The notes: generated from the sequence alone by a model not told the origin. A stretch of 31,979 bases of DNA from an uncultured Mollicutes bacterium (GCA_900545015.1 UQXJ01000013.1:1-31979); one strand, 5' to 3'. Positions 23,619 through 31,886 are shown, numbered from the stretch's first letter. Translations and numbers: made by a program.

Positions 23619-24806
23619 ATGAATGCGAAAGATGTTTTAAATGAAATTTGTTTCTATAAATTTGAACAAGACTGGTTTGAATTTAAAGAAAACTGCGATA
23701 ATGAAGATGAAATTGGAGAATGTATTTCAGCTCTTTCAAATTCAGCTGCATATTGCGGAAGAAACTATGCATATATGGTTTGGGGAATTAGTACTAAAAA
23801 TCATATTTCTGTTGGAACATCCTTTGATTATGATAAAAATGTAAGACATGGAGAATCTTTAAAATATTATCTTGAAAGTAAATTATCAGATAATGTATGT
23901 ATTGATTTTAAAGAAGAATATTATAAAGGAAAAAGAATAGTAATCTTAATAATCAGTGCTGCAAAAACGATACCTGTTGATTGGGATGGAAAAAGATATA
24001 TTAAAGTTGATTCAAAAAGAGAACAACTTTCTAAGTTTCCAGAAAAAGAAGTAATTTTATTTGAAACACTAACAGAAGGATTGCCCACAATAGAAAACAC
24101 CCCTTCAAAATATCAAGATCTTACTTTTTCAAAACTATTTGGATATTATGGATCAAAAGGAATTATTTTAAGTCAAGAAACATTTAAAAAGAATTTAGGA
24201 CTTTTAACAAATGATGGAAAATATAACATTATGGCCCAACTCTTATCAGACAATTCTCAAACACCTTTAAGAGTTTCAATTTTTGATGGAGAAACGAAAT
24301 CTTCTAATTTGTTTTCAGTAAGAGAATTTGGCTTTAACTGCCTTTTATATTCACTCGATGATTTACTTAGATATGGGGATGTTTTGAATATTTTACAAGC
24401 CGATGAAAGAAATAGAATTGTAGAAAGAAAAGAAGTACCTTTATACGAAAGCAAAGCTTTTAATGAAGCAATTATCAATGCAGTACTGCACAACAAATGG
24501 GTCGAAGGTAGTGAACCAATGATTTCTGTTTTTTCTAATAGAATTGAGATATTATCTAGAGGAACTTTAGCACCAACACAAACAATAGAAGGATTCTTTT
24601 TAGGCGAATCTATTCCTGTTAATGACAAATTATCAGATATATTTTTGCAATTGCATATAAGTGAAAAATCTGGAAAAGGTGTGCCTCAAATTGTTGATAC
24701 ATATGGCAAAAGATGTATTACGTTTAGAAAGAACTCAATAGTGGTAACAATACCTTTTAAGTGGATAAATGTGGTTGGTAATAAAGTTGGCAATAAAAAG
24801 AATTAA
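23619..24806 (+). CDS. AlbA_2 / HATPase_c_4 regulator, truncated before its winged helix
   Basis: A 395-residue protein. Residues ~15-120 are an AlbA_2 domain (WFEFKENCDNEDEIGECISA, then YAYMVWGISTKNHISVG). Residues ~265-375 match HATPase_c_4 (AFNEAIINAVLHNKWVEGSE, then SVFSNRIEILSRGTLAP and GKGVPQIVDTYG). The reading frame stops soon after a V-V-G-N-K-V-G-N-K segment, whereas the homologue at 12672 continues into a winged helix. That missing domain is present in another frame downstream, so this gene has a one-base shift at its 3' end. No clear ribosome site is seen before ATG 23619. It may still bind nucleotide but would lack its usual DNA-binding end. Confidence 0.82.
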   Translation: MNAKDVLNEICFYKFEQDWFEFKENCDNEDEIGECISALSNSAAYCGRNYAYMVWGISTKNHISVGTSFDYDKNVRHGESLKYYLESKLSDNVCIDFKEEYYKGKRIVILIISAAKTIPVDWDGKRYIKVDSKREQLSKFPEKEVILFETLTEGLPTIENTPSKYQDLTFSKLFGYYGSKGIILSQETFKKNLGLLTNDGKYNIMAQLLSDNSQTPLRVSIFDGETKSSNLFSVREFGFNCLLYSLDDLLRYGDVLNILQADERNRIVERKEVPLYESKAFNEAIINAVLHNKWVEGSEPMISVFSNRIEILSRGTLAPTQTIEGFFLGESIPVNDKLSDIFLQLHISEKSGKGVPQIVDTYGKRCITFRKNSIVVTIPFKWINVVGNKVGNKKN

Positions 24807-24991
24807 CAAATAATAGAAAAATAATTCTTGAAGAAATAAGAAAAAATCCAAATATTACAACTATTCAATTATCAAATGTTCTATGCATAAGTGATACTGC
24901 AGTTGGCAACAATTTGAAATTTCTAAAAGATCACTCTTATATTAAAAGAACTGGTTCAAATAAAACTGGTTATTGGGAAATATTAAAATAA
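24807..24991 (+). pseudogene. Frameshifted winged-helix C-terminus of the preceding AlbA_2 gene
   Basis: Read one base back from the frame of the previous gene, the sequence gives NNRKIILEEIRKNPNITTIQ, then LSNVLCISDTAVGNNLKFL and RTGSNKTGYWEILK, ending at TAA 24989-24991. This is a winged helix closely resembling the end of the 12672 protein (IGSNKSGYWEIIED). The shift lies in the run AATAAAAAG (about 24790-24800), where one extra A would restore the full-length protein of about 455 residues. Confidence 0.82.
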
Positions 24992-25092
24992 TCAATTTTT
25001 ATAATCAATTATTTTGAGTTTCCATAATTATGATATAATTTTTTTGTAAAAACTTTTATTCATATATATTATATTTCCTAATTATTTAATTT

Positions 25093-25143
25093 TAGTAGAT
25101 ATCTAGTAGATAATTAGTAGTAAATTATGTATATAACTAGTAG
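25093..25143 (+). repeat. Four TAGTAG repeats at 11, 11 and 23 bp steps
   Basis: TAGTAG at 25093, 25104, 25115 and 25138, just upstream of the gene at 25194. The first three keep an 11-bp phase and the last step is 23 bp. Confidence 0.6.
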
Positions 25144-25193
25144 TTTTATAAATGAACTAAATTGGTGTATTTGCATATCTAGGAGAAAAAAAT

Positions 25194-26063
25194 ATGAAAA
25201 TCATTCTTAAAATTTTAACTACTTTAGTATCAATTCTATTTGTAGCTGCTGGAACAGTTGCGATATTTTATTTCGTTGTAAAGAATAGTTATGGCATTGA
25301 TTTGATAGCGACTTATAATCAAATGAAATTGCTAAATGAACTTGTTGATGAAGAATCGACATATAAAAATAAATTTGGCAATGAAGATTTAGAAGAAATG
25401 AAAACTTCTATAAATACAAGTCTTGGTGATGTAGTAACTTACGAAGAAGGAAAAGGTTTTAATGGTTACGTTGTTGATTTTTCAAAATTTAATGGAGTAA
25501 TAACATCTTCGTTAATGCTAAATGAAAAAACAACAGGAGCAATGCTACAATCTGCTTTATATAATCAAACAAATGGTCAAATTGAATTTGGAAATACTAA
25601 AGTTGGAATGGAATTAATCGAAGTTAATTTCCTAAATATCGATAAAGATTCAAATGTAGACTTTAATGCAACTATTAAATTAGATTTAACATCACTTGTT
25701 TCTACGTTAAAAGACTTTCCACTTAATTTAATAAAAGGTATGATTCCTAATTACGTTTATGCGTCATCTACAGTAACTGCTACAAAAGGTAGCGATGGAT
25801 TTGAATATAGCGTAAGCAGTAAAGAATTAACATTAAATAAACTAGATGATAAAAATAGTGAAGAATTGATTAATACTTTTAATAAAATTCTTAAAACAGG
25901 AAAGAAAGAAGATCTCAATATTTCAATTGGTGGAGCCTTAGTTGATGGCTTAATAGGAAACGAAGCAACTAAAGGATTTGCTTATTCTTTAAAAGAAATT
26001 GGAGCTAAAAGCTATTCCTTTATGGTAAAAGAAGGCGTTAATTATTTCTGCGTTAACAAATAA
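25194..26063 (+). CDS. Membrane-anchored extracytoplasmic protein, unknown function
   Basis: A 289-residue protein with one N-terminal hydrophobic helix (about residues 5-29, LKILTTLVSILFVAAGTVAI) and no lipobox or clear signal-peptidase site, so it is probably an uncleaved anchor. The rest is a soluble domain with repeated amphipathic strands (GYVVDFSKFNGVITSSLMLN, then DSNVDFNATIKLDLTSLVST), suggesting a beta-rich lipid- or ligand-binding fold. No family recognised. AGGAGAA precedes ATG 25194. A terminator shared with the convergent gene follows at once. Confidence 0.7.
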   Translation: MKIILKILTTLVSILFVAAGTVAIFYFVVKNSYGIDLIATYNQMKLLNELVDEESTYKNKFGNEDLEEMKTSINTSLGDVVTYEEGKGFNGYVVDFSKFNGVITSSLMLNEKTTGAMLQSALYNQTNGQIEFGNTKVGMELIEVNFLNIDKDSNVDFNATIKLDLTSLVSTLKDFPLNLIKGMIPNYVYASSTVTATKGSDGFEYSVSSKELTLNKLDDKNSEELINTFNKILKTGKKEDLNISIGGALVDGLIGNEATKGFAYSLKEIGAKSYSFMVKEGVNYFCVNK

Positions 26064-26064
26064 A

Positions 26065-26094
26065 AAATTCCACGGAACAATCCATGGAATTTTT
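26065..26094. terminator. Bidirectional terminator between convergent genes
   Basis: AAATTCCACGGA / TCCATGGAATTT with one mismatch and an ACAA loop. T runs leave on the plus strand and A runs precede it, so it can serve both genes. Confidence 0.85.
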
Positions 26095-26115
26095 AGCATT
26101 CAATAACTAAATTAA

Positions 26116-26637
26116 TTATTTACTCTTTTTTGAAAGTTTAACAAGTTCAATGACGAGTGAATAGACACCAAAGATTGCTAATAATACACCAAAGATAACC
26201 CATAAATAATGAGCGAAATCAGGAATAAGAATTAAACATAAACCTAAAGCGAGTAATACACATCCGATGACAAGTTCAGTAATTCCACGATTTTGATGTT
26301 TTAAACATAATTGAATAATTGAGTCTAAAATAAATAATGAACCAATAGTTGTAATAGCAACCATGATTGATTTTCCTACGAAATCTATGAAATTCAAATA
26401 ACTTGCTAAGATTGAGACACCGATGCCTAATAAAACTGCACCAACAATACCAGAAATGAAAACTAAACTTTTTGTATCATATGCACTTTTTACTAGCATA
26501 AAGACACCATATAAAGCGATAGCTCCACCCACAAGATACTTTAAAATGCTTTCATTAACGATTGAACAAGCAATTAAAATACCAACAACAATAGTAATAA
26601 TAGCTTGAGCAATTTTTAAAGCTTTTTGTTTACTCAT
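26116..26637 (-). CDS. Six-helix membrane protein, DUF308/HdeD-like
   Basis: A 173-residue, highly hydrophobic protein with about six transmembrane helices arranged in three pairs, each pair having Gly-rich ends (IVVGILIACS, GGAIALYGVFMLV, GIVGAVLLGIGVSIL, IGCVLLALGLCLILI, IFGVLLAIFGVYSLV). The pattern matches HdeD/DUF308 proteins, whose function outside enterobacterial acid resistance is unknown. It ends in a basic KLSKKSK tail. GGAGGT sits well before the start. It is a single gene convergent with the one at 25194. No catalytic residues are visible. Confidence 0.72.
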   Translation of the reverse strand: MSKQKALKIAQAIITIVVGILIACSIVNESILKYLVGGAIALYGVFMLVKSAYDTKSLVFISGIVGAVLLGIGVSILASYLNFIDFVGKSIMVAITTIGSLFILDSIIQLCLKHQNRGITELVIGCVLLALGLCLILIPDFAHYLWVIFGVLLAIFGVYSLVIELVKLSKKSK

Positions 26638-26798
26638 ATAAATACCTCCGTACTGGGTAAATTATATATCAATTCCTTGTTATTATTGTATTTTTTTCTT
26701 AACTAAAGATGAAAAAAATGAAATTTATTAAAAATTTGCTTTTTTCTTCTTGATTTTAGTTCGGCTTTTCGTTATATTTAATAAGCGTCAATCGTTAT

Positions 26799-26875
<77 letters not shown>

Positions 26876-26898
26876 AATTGATTGAAATAGGCGTTAAT

Positions 26899-26973
26899 GG
26901 GCGTTTAGCTCAGCGGGAGAGCGTTTCCTTCACACGGAAAAGGTCATTAGTTCGATCCTAATAACGCCCACCA
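26899..26973 (+). tRNA. tRNA-Val (CAC)
   Basis: Acceptor GGGCGTT/AACGCCC, anticodon arm TTTCC-TTCACAC-GGAAA giving anticodon CAC (reads GUG only), TTCGATC T-loop and encoded CCA. Confidence 0.92.
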
Positions 26974-26980
26974 AAGAAAT

Positions 26981-27056
26981 GCCTTCTTAGCTCAATTGGC
27001 AGAGCAACTGATTTGTAATCAGTAGGTTATTGGTTCGATTCCGATAGAAGGCACCA
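26981..27056 (+). tRNA. tRNA-Thr (TGT)
   Basis: Acceptor GCCTTCT/AGAAGGC, anticodon arm ACTGA-TTTGTAA-TCAGT giving anticodon TGT, TTCGATT T-loop and encoded CCA. Confidence 0.95.
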
Positions 27057-27069
27057 CTTTTAAAGATTT

Positions 27070-27099
27070 AGGTTTGATTAATGATATCAAGCCTTTTTT
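27070..27099 (+). terminator. Terminator of the tRNA cluster
   Basis: AGGTTTGAT / ATCAAGCCT (one G-U pair) followed by TTTTTT, 14 bp after tRNA-Thr. Confidence 0.85.
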
Positions 27100-27347
27100 A
27101 ATGTCAAAAAAGCAATGCTTGTTTTTACTTACACTATAAATGCTAAACTGAGATTGCATTTGTTCAATTCGCTTTTTAGGGAATTTAATATTTGATTATA
27201 AGCTTGCTACTTTTATTGATGATTGTTTCTTTTAATCATCAATCCTGAATTAAATTTTAATTTGATAAACAAATTATAGTTTTTGACTAATCGGATATAT
27301 TGCATGAGCAAAGAATTATTAAGAATCGGCATCAATGTCACCATTTA
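27100..27347. other. Gene-free spacer before the HTH-MNT gene
   Basis: About 250 bp with no open gene recognised on either strand. The operator-like repeats begin at 27348. Confidence 0.5.
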
Positions 27348-27405
27348 AAATAATAAAAGTGACAAAATGGCACTATTGCAAATAATAAAAGTGACAAAAT
27401 GGCAC
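27348..27405 (+). repeat. Perfect 26-bp direct repeat, two copies 32 bp apart
   Basis: Copies at 27348-27373 and 27380-27405 share the core AAAAGTGACAAAATGGCAC. The 32-bp step is about three helical turns. They end 56 bp before the HTH-MNT gene, whose XRE domain is the likely ligand. Confidence 0.8.
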
Positions 27406-27461
27406 CATAATAGATTCTTTTTTAGGCGACAATATGATAAAATAAACATAAGGTGGCAAAA

Positions 27462-27932
27462 ATGACTTTAAAACAATTAAGAAAAGAAAAAGGTATTACT
27501 CAATCTGAATGCGCAAAATTATTACAGGTTTCTTTGCGAACATACAAACGATATGAATCTGATGAAAGCAAAATAAGTCCTCTTAAGTATCAATTTTTGC
27601 TTCAACGATTGAATGAATATGGATTGGTTGATGAAGAACACGGAATATTGACCATAGAGCGAATAAGAGAAATATGTAGTGAAGTATTCAAGGATTATTC
27701 GGTGGCTTATTGCTATTTATTCGGGTCTTATGCTAAAGGAAAAGCAACGGATAAGAGCGATGTTGATTTGCTTGTAGCAGTACCAATAGATGGGATGAAA
27801 TTTTTTGAACTAATTGAGAGATTAAGAGAAAAATTAAAGAAGAAAATTGATTTGCTTGATATATCACAATTGGATAATAATCCAATGCTTGTACAAGAGA
27901 TATTAAAGGATGGTATAAAAATTTATGGATAA
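27462..27932 (+). CDS. XRE HTH - MNT nucleotidyltransferase fusion (MNT antitoxin)
   Basis: A 156-residue protein. Residues 1-55 are an XRE helix-turn-helix (LRKEKGITQSECAKLLQVSL). Residues ~64-156 are a minimal nucleotidyltransferase with LFGSYAKG (86-93) and SDVDLLV (99-105), giving catalytic Asp100 and Asp102. In MntA/HepT modules the MNT protein neutralises the HEPN toxin by adding AMP to a Tyr next to its active site. The toxin gene overlaps the end of this one. The HTH fusion would let the antitoxin repress its own promoter, likely through the 26-bp repeats upstream. ATG 27462 is used because the in-frame GTG at 27453 is part of the AAGGTGG ribosome site. Confidence 0.87.
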   Translation: MTLKQLRKEKGITQSECAKLLQVSLRTYKRYESDESKISPLKYQFLLQRLNEYGLVDEEHGILTIERIREICSEVFKDYSVAYCYLFGSYAKGKATDKSDVDLLVAVPIDGMKFFELIERLREKLKKKIDLLDISQLDNNPMLVQEILKDGIKIYG

Positions 27933-28259
27933 TGTTAAAACGATAAATACTACCTTGAAAAAATAATATCTGATTTGATGTTTATAATTAAACACACCAA
28001 AGGAAAAACAAAAGAAGAAATAGAAAATGACGATTTACTAGTTGATTCTATTATGTTTCGCATTATTCAAATTGCAGAAAATAATAGTCGTCTATCTGAT
28101 GAATTTAAAAAAGAATATAGTGAAATTCCTTGGGTTGCAATCAAGGGAATGCGCAATAAAATAGTCCATAATTATGGTGTTGTGAATATGGTTATTATTT
28201 ATGATACAGTAATGAGATGGACACCAGAGATGTACGAGAAATTAAAAAGTATACAATGA
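27925..28259 (+). pseudogene. HepT-like HEPN toxin gene with an N-terminal frameshift
   Basis: The expected start ATG 27925 overlaps the antitoxin stop by 8 bp and opens MDNVKTIN, the usual HepT beginning, but then runs into TAA. One missing base near 27944-27948 would join it to YYLEKIISDLMFIIKHTKGK and the rest of the HEPN domain, which is intact to 28259. The catalytic R-x4-H is present (RNKIVH in WVAIKGMRNKIVHNYGVV), with the Tyr (RNKIVHNY) that MNT partners AMPylate. A shorter product could start at ATG 27978, but it would lack the first HEPN helix. The toxin is therefore probably inactive while its antitoxin gene is whole. Confidence 0.82.
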
Positions 28260-28263
28260 AATT

Positions 28264-28293
28264 TCTATAATTGCTGATCATTATAGATTTTTT
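28264..28293 (+). terminator. Terminator after the MNT/HEPN pair
   Basis: TCTATAAT / ATTATAGA 8-bp stem directly followed by TTTTTT, five bases after the HEPN stop. Confidence 0.8.
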
Positions 28294-28459
28294 AAATAAA
28301 TAAACATTCATAAAACGTTCTGGAAGATGTGTGCTTAAGATTGTAGCTGTCTGAACACTGTTTCCAACAACAATTTTAATATCGTTTCTTTATTCTATTT
28401 CATTGCCTAAATTTAATAGATTTGAAGAATAAAAACAGAGAATCTCTCAAAATTTTTAT

Positions 28460-28486
28460 AAAAAAGCACCTCCAAGGATGCTTATT
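28460..28486 (-). terminator. Terminator of the TetR gene
   Basis: On the minus strand, AGCATC...GGTGCT forms a 6-bp stem followed by TTTTTTA, about 20 bp past the stop codon. Confidence 0.65.
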
Positions 28487-28506
28487 TAAGTCATAAGATT
28501 AAGAAA

Positions 28507-29082
28507 TTAATCAAGGAAAGCTAATGAACAAGAAATTAATTTATTTATTTTTTGTGCTAAGACATCTTTTGGTGTCTTGAAGTCATTTTTTATCCAATCA
28601 ATTAAGATATAAACGCTACCACCACTAACATATAAATAATATAAATTAACATCTTCAGCACTTTTTGCTACAAAAGCTTTTGGGTAAACAGAATTAACTA
28701 CGTCGTTTCCTATTTTTAATAATTCACTTAGATATGCTTCGCTATCTTTATCTTTAATAATGATTCTACAAAGGTCTTTATTAGCATCAAAGAAACTTAT
28801 TATTGAGTTAATTAAATCAGCGCTAGTGAGTTTATCCTTTGTAGGATTTTGGAATACAGGAAGAAGTGTATCTTTAAAAGAATTAACAAATTCAATTTTA
28901 ATTTTCGTTACTAAATCATTTATATCTTTATAGTGAGAATAAAAAGTACCTCTATTAATTTGAGCTTTTTCACATAATTCTTTAACAGTGATTTCACTCA
29001 AAGATTTTTCTTTTGCTAATGACCCTAATGCTTGTCCAATTAGGATTTTTGTTACTTTAATTCTTTGATCAACTTTCTTCAT
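28507..29082 (-). CDS. TetR/AcrR family transcriptional regulator
   Basis: A 191-residue protein. The N-terminal helix-turn-helix is typical of TetR regulators (ILIGQALGSLAKEKSLSEIT, then VKELCEKAQINRGTFYSHYK, residues ~13-52). The C-terminal part (residues ~60-190) is an all-helical ligand-binding/dimerisation domain like those classed as TetR_C_8 in Firmicutes. It probably represses a transporter or stress gene in response to a small molecule. No adjacent divergent target gene is obvious; the next plus-strand protein gene, clpB, has its own CIRCE control. The ribosome site is weak. It is transcribed alone. Confidence 0.88.
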   Translation of the reverse strand: MKKVDQRIKVTKILIGQALGSLAKEKSLSEITVKELCEKAQINRGTFYSHYKDINDLVTKIKIEFVNSFKDTLLPVFQNPTKDKLTSADLINSIISFFDANKDLCRIIIKDKDSEAYLSELLKIGNDVVNSVYPKAFVAKSAEDVNLYYLYVSGGSVYILIDWIKNDFKTPKDVLAQKINKLISCSLAFLD

Positions 29083-29302
29083 ATACTTAATAAATAATCA
29101 ACACAACAATGCCTTTATGTTTAATAATATACAAAAATTATACCATAATGTAAATTAATAATCATATTTTTAAAACAAAAGGAGCTTAATTTGTCTCTCT
29201 GTAAAAATTTATTAACTATTATAGTAATCAATTTTGTTCGTTTATTGGACATATGAAATATTTAAGAATATTTAGAAAAAGGTTTTGGATTTTATTTATT
29301 AA

Positions 29303-29354
29303 AACAAAAAGAAGGTGCCTATGGAGCAATCCCAGTCGGGACCTTCTTTTTGTT
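29303..29354 (+). terminator. Strong orphan hairpin-terminator
   Basis: AACAAAAAGAAGGT (29303-29316) pairs perfectly with ACCTTCTTTTTGTT (29341-29354), 14 bp, around a 24-nt GC-rich loop. No plus-strand gene ends nearby and the minus-strand TetR gene starts at 29082. The remainder of 29083-29491 has no supported gene. Confidence 0.7.
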
Positions 29355-29491
29355 AATTCATTTTATTAATAATTAAAGTATTTGAAAATAATAATTGCTG
29401 AATTTGAAACAGAAATGCAATAAATTTACGATTTTTTGGCAATATTTATTCTTTTTGATTTCAAGATTTATTTAAAATTAGTTAAAAGCAA

Positions 29492-29516
29492 TAAAAAAAG
29501 ACTTAATACTAAGTCT
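29492..29516 (-). terminator. Terminator of tRNA-His
   Basis: On the minus strand AGACTTA-GTAT-TAAGTCT is followed by TTTTTTT, 14 bp past the tRNA. Confidence 0.88.
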
Positions 29517-29529
29517 CATATCGCAAGTC

Positions 29530-29606
29530 TGGGGCGAAATACCGGGATCGAACCGGTGCATGCCTGGTTCACAGCCAGGTGAGTTAACCACTTCTCCAAT
29601 TTCGCC
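29530..29606 (-). tRNA. tRNA-His (GTG)
   Basis: On the minus strand: extra G at -1 pairing with C73, acceptor GCGAAAT/ATTTCGC, anticodon arm CCTGG-CTGTGAA-CCAGG giving anticodon GTG, TTCGATC T-loop and encoded CCA. The G-1:C73 pair is diagnostic for tRNA-His. Confidence 0.96.
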
Positions 29607-29678
29607 ATAAAATTGTTGCTAAATGATTTTATCAATTAGTGGTATAAAAAGCAACAACATTTAAAATTTTTAAAAAAA

Positions 29679-29751
29679 TTAGCACTCAACTATTGCAAGT
29701 GCTAAAAAAGTGTATATAATATGATTAGCACTTAAAGTTAAAGAGTGCTAA
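29679..29751 (+). promoter_or_regulatory. clpB promoter with two CIRCE operators (HrcA sites)
   Basis: CIRCE 1 is TTAGCACTC-N9-AAGTGCTAA (29679-29705) and CIRCE 2 is TTAGCACTT-N9-GAGTGCTAA (29725-29751). Each has the 9-9-9 layout and one deviation from consensus. TATAAT at 29715-29720, with TTGCAA at 29693-29698 (16-bp spacer), lies between and under them, so HrcA would block the promoter until heat shock. Confidence 0.93.
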
Positions 29752-29765
29752 AAGGAGGGCTACTT

Positions 29766-31880
29766 ATGGAAAATAATCAAGGACCTGAAGATTATAGCAA
29801 GGATGAAAATATTTTAAGTAAATTTGGTAGAAATATTACTGAAGAAGTAAAAAAGAATAAGATTGATCCTGTTATAGGAAGAGATGAAGAAATTCGTAAA
29901 ATTATAACTATTCTTGCTAGAAAAACTAAAAATAATGTTATTTTGCTTGGTGAACCTGGTGTCGGTAAAACTGCAATTCTTGAAGGCTTAGCACAAAGAA
30001 TTGTAAAAAACGATGTTCCTCAAACATTAAAAGATAAAGAAATTTTTGAACTCGATATGGGCGCACTTGTTGCAGGTGCTAAATATCAAGGCGAATTTGA
30101 GGAAAGATTGAAGGCTGTATTAAATAAGATAAAGAGTAGTGATCATAAAATTATACTTTTTATTGATGAAATCCATCTTATTGTTGGTGCTGGTAGAAGC
30201 CAAGGTGCACTTGATGCATCCAATATGTTAAAACCAATGCTTGCTAGAGGTGATATCGACTGTATAGGCGCAACAACTTTAAAGGAATATCAAGAATATA
30301 TTGAAAAAGATAGAGCACTTGAAAGAAGATTCCAACCTGTTATGGTACTTGAACCATCTAAAGAAGATACATTATCTATTTTAAGAGGGTTAAAGCCAAG
30401 ATTTGAATCACATCATGGTGTTCATATTAGCGATAATGCACTTGTTGCTGCAGTTAATTATAGTGTTAGATACATTCCAAATAGATTTTTGCCTGATAAA
30501 GCTATTGACCTTGTAGATGAAGCTTGTGCAGAAACTAGAGTTGAAATTGAATCTATGCCTAGTGAACTCGATGAGATTAGTAGAAAAATTAGACAATTTG
30601 AAATTGAAAGAATGGCACTTTCTCAAGAAAAAGATGAGCAATCAAAAGTTCGTTTAGAAAAACTTGAAGCAGAGTTAAATAATCTTAGCAATGAAGCTGC
30701 ATCTTTAACTGCTGAATGGAAGAAAGAAAAAACTGAAATTCAAGAAATTAAAGATTTAAAAGCAAAGTTAGATGATTTAAATTTCAAACTTCAAAATGCT
30801 TTTAACGAAGGAGATTTCAAAAAGGCTAGTGAAATTCAATATAAAGAAATTCCTAGTATTCAAAGCAGAATTGATATGTTAGAAAAAAGTGAACATTCTC
30901 ATAAGATTCTTAGTGATACAATCACTGAAGAAAATATCGCAAGTATTGTTTCTAAAATGACGAACATTCCAGTTCAAAGAATTACAAAAGGCGAAAAAGA
31001 AAGAGTATTAAATCTTGAAAATATACTTAAGAAACGTGTTATTGGTCAAGATAATGCTATTAAACTTATTAGTGATGCAATTATTAGACAAAGAGCTGGT
31101 ATTAACGACCCACGTAGACCAATTGGAAGTTTCCTCTTCTTGGGACCAACTGGTGTTGGTAAAACTGAGATTGCAAAAGCACTTGCTGAAGCATTATTTG
31201 ATAGTGATTCACACATTATCAGAATTGATATGAGTGAATATATGGAAAAATATAGTGTTTCTAGATTAATTGGTGCTGCTCCAGGCTATGTTGGTTATGA
31301 AGAAGGCGGCCAATTAACTGAACCTGTAAGACATAATCCTTATTCAATTGTTCTATTTGATGAAATCGAAAAAGCTGCTCCAGATGTTTTGAACTTATTG
31401 CTACAAATCATGGATGATGGACGTTTAACTGATGCTCAAGGTAGACTTTGTGACTTCAAAAATACTGTTATTATTATGACAAGTAATATTGGTAGCCAAG
31501 AAATCTTAAGTGGACATAGTGAAAATATCGAAAAGATTTTACATGCTTCATTTAAACCAGAATTCTTAAATAGAATCGATGAAATCGTTTACTTCAATAG
31601 TCTTAATAAAGATGTTCAATATAAGATTGTTGAGAAGATGCTTAATGATTTAAAAGAAAGATTATTAAGCGAATATTATGTTGTCGATTTCAAAGACAAT
31701 ATAAAAGATTATGTTATCGAAAATGCATTCTCACCTGAATTTGGCGCTAGACCATTAAAGAGATTTATTCAACATAACATTGAAACAGAACTTGCTAGAA
31801 AAATTATTGCTGGTGAACTAAAAACTGGTAAGAAATACATGGTAGGTTATGATCCTGATAAAGGATTAATAATTTCTTAA
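29766..31880 (+). CDS. clpB: ClpB-type disaggregase lacking the N-terminal domain
   Basis: A 704-residue HSP100 ATPase that, with DnaK, pulls apart protein aggregates. AAA-1 has Walker A GEPGVGKT (62-69), Walker B LFIDEIH (131-137) and pore loop KYQGEFEER (106-114). A full coiled-coil middle domain spans ~258-385, which separates ClpB from ClpC/ClpE. AAA-2 has GPTGVGKT (460-467), the pore loop GYVGYEEGG and IVLFDEIEKA. The usual ~150-residue N-domain is replaced by about 25 residues, as in mollicute ClpB. ATG 29766 is chosen because GGAGGG lies 6 nt upstream. Two CIRCE sites control it, whereas many Firmicutes use CtsR for clp genes. A terminator follows. Confidence 0.94.
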   Translation: MENNQGPEDYSKDENILSKFGRNITEEVKKNKIDPVIGRDEEIRKIITILARKTKNNVILLGEPGVGKTAILEGLAQRIVKNDVPQTLKDKEIFELDMGALVAGAKYQGEFEERLKAVLNKIKSSDHKIILFIDEIHLIVGAGRSQGALDASNMLKPMLARGDIDCIGATTLKEYQEYIEKDRALERRFQPVMVLEPSKEDTLSILRGLKPRFESHHGVHISDNALVAAVNYSVRYIPNRFLPDKAIDLVDEACAETRVEIESMPSELDEISRKIRQFEIERMALSQEKDEQSKVRLEKLEAELNNLSNEAASLTAEWKKEKTEIQEIKDLKAKLDDLNFKLQNAFNEGDFKKASEIQYKEIPSIQSRIDMLEKSEHSHKILSDTITEENIASIVSKMTNIPVQRITKGEKERVLNLENILKKRVIGQDNAIKLISDAIIRQRAGINDPRRPIGSFLFLGPTGVGKTEIAKALAEALFDSDSHIIRIDMSEYMEKYSVSRLIGAAPGYVGYEEGGQLTEPVRHNPYSIVLFDEIEKAAPDVLNLLLQIMDDGRLTDAQGRLCDFKNTVIIMTSNIGSQEILSGHSENIEKILHASFKPEFLNRIDEIVYFNSLNKDVQYKIVEKMLNDLKERLLSEYYVVDFKDNIKDYVIENAFSPEFGARPLKRFIQHNIETELARKIIAGELKTGKKYMVGYDPDKGLIIS

Positions 31881-31886
31881 AAATCT

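Noticed and set aside
27348..27405. CRISPR-like repeats
   Set aside because: Only two copies with a 6-bp gap and no spacers of CRISPR size; it lies at an operator position.
28270..28390. Possible minus-strand gene fragment (reads IVVGNSVQTATILSTHLPER)
   Set aside because: Short, no start, no family recognised, and it overlaps a terminator. It may be a remnant but is too weak to annotate.
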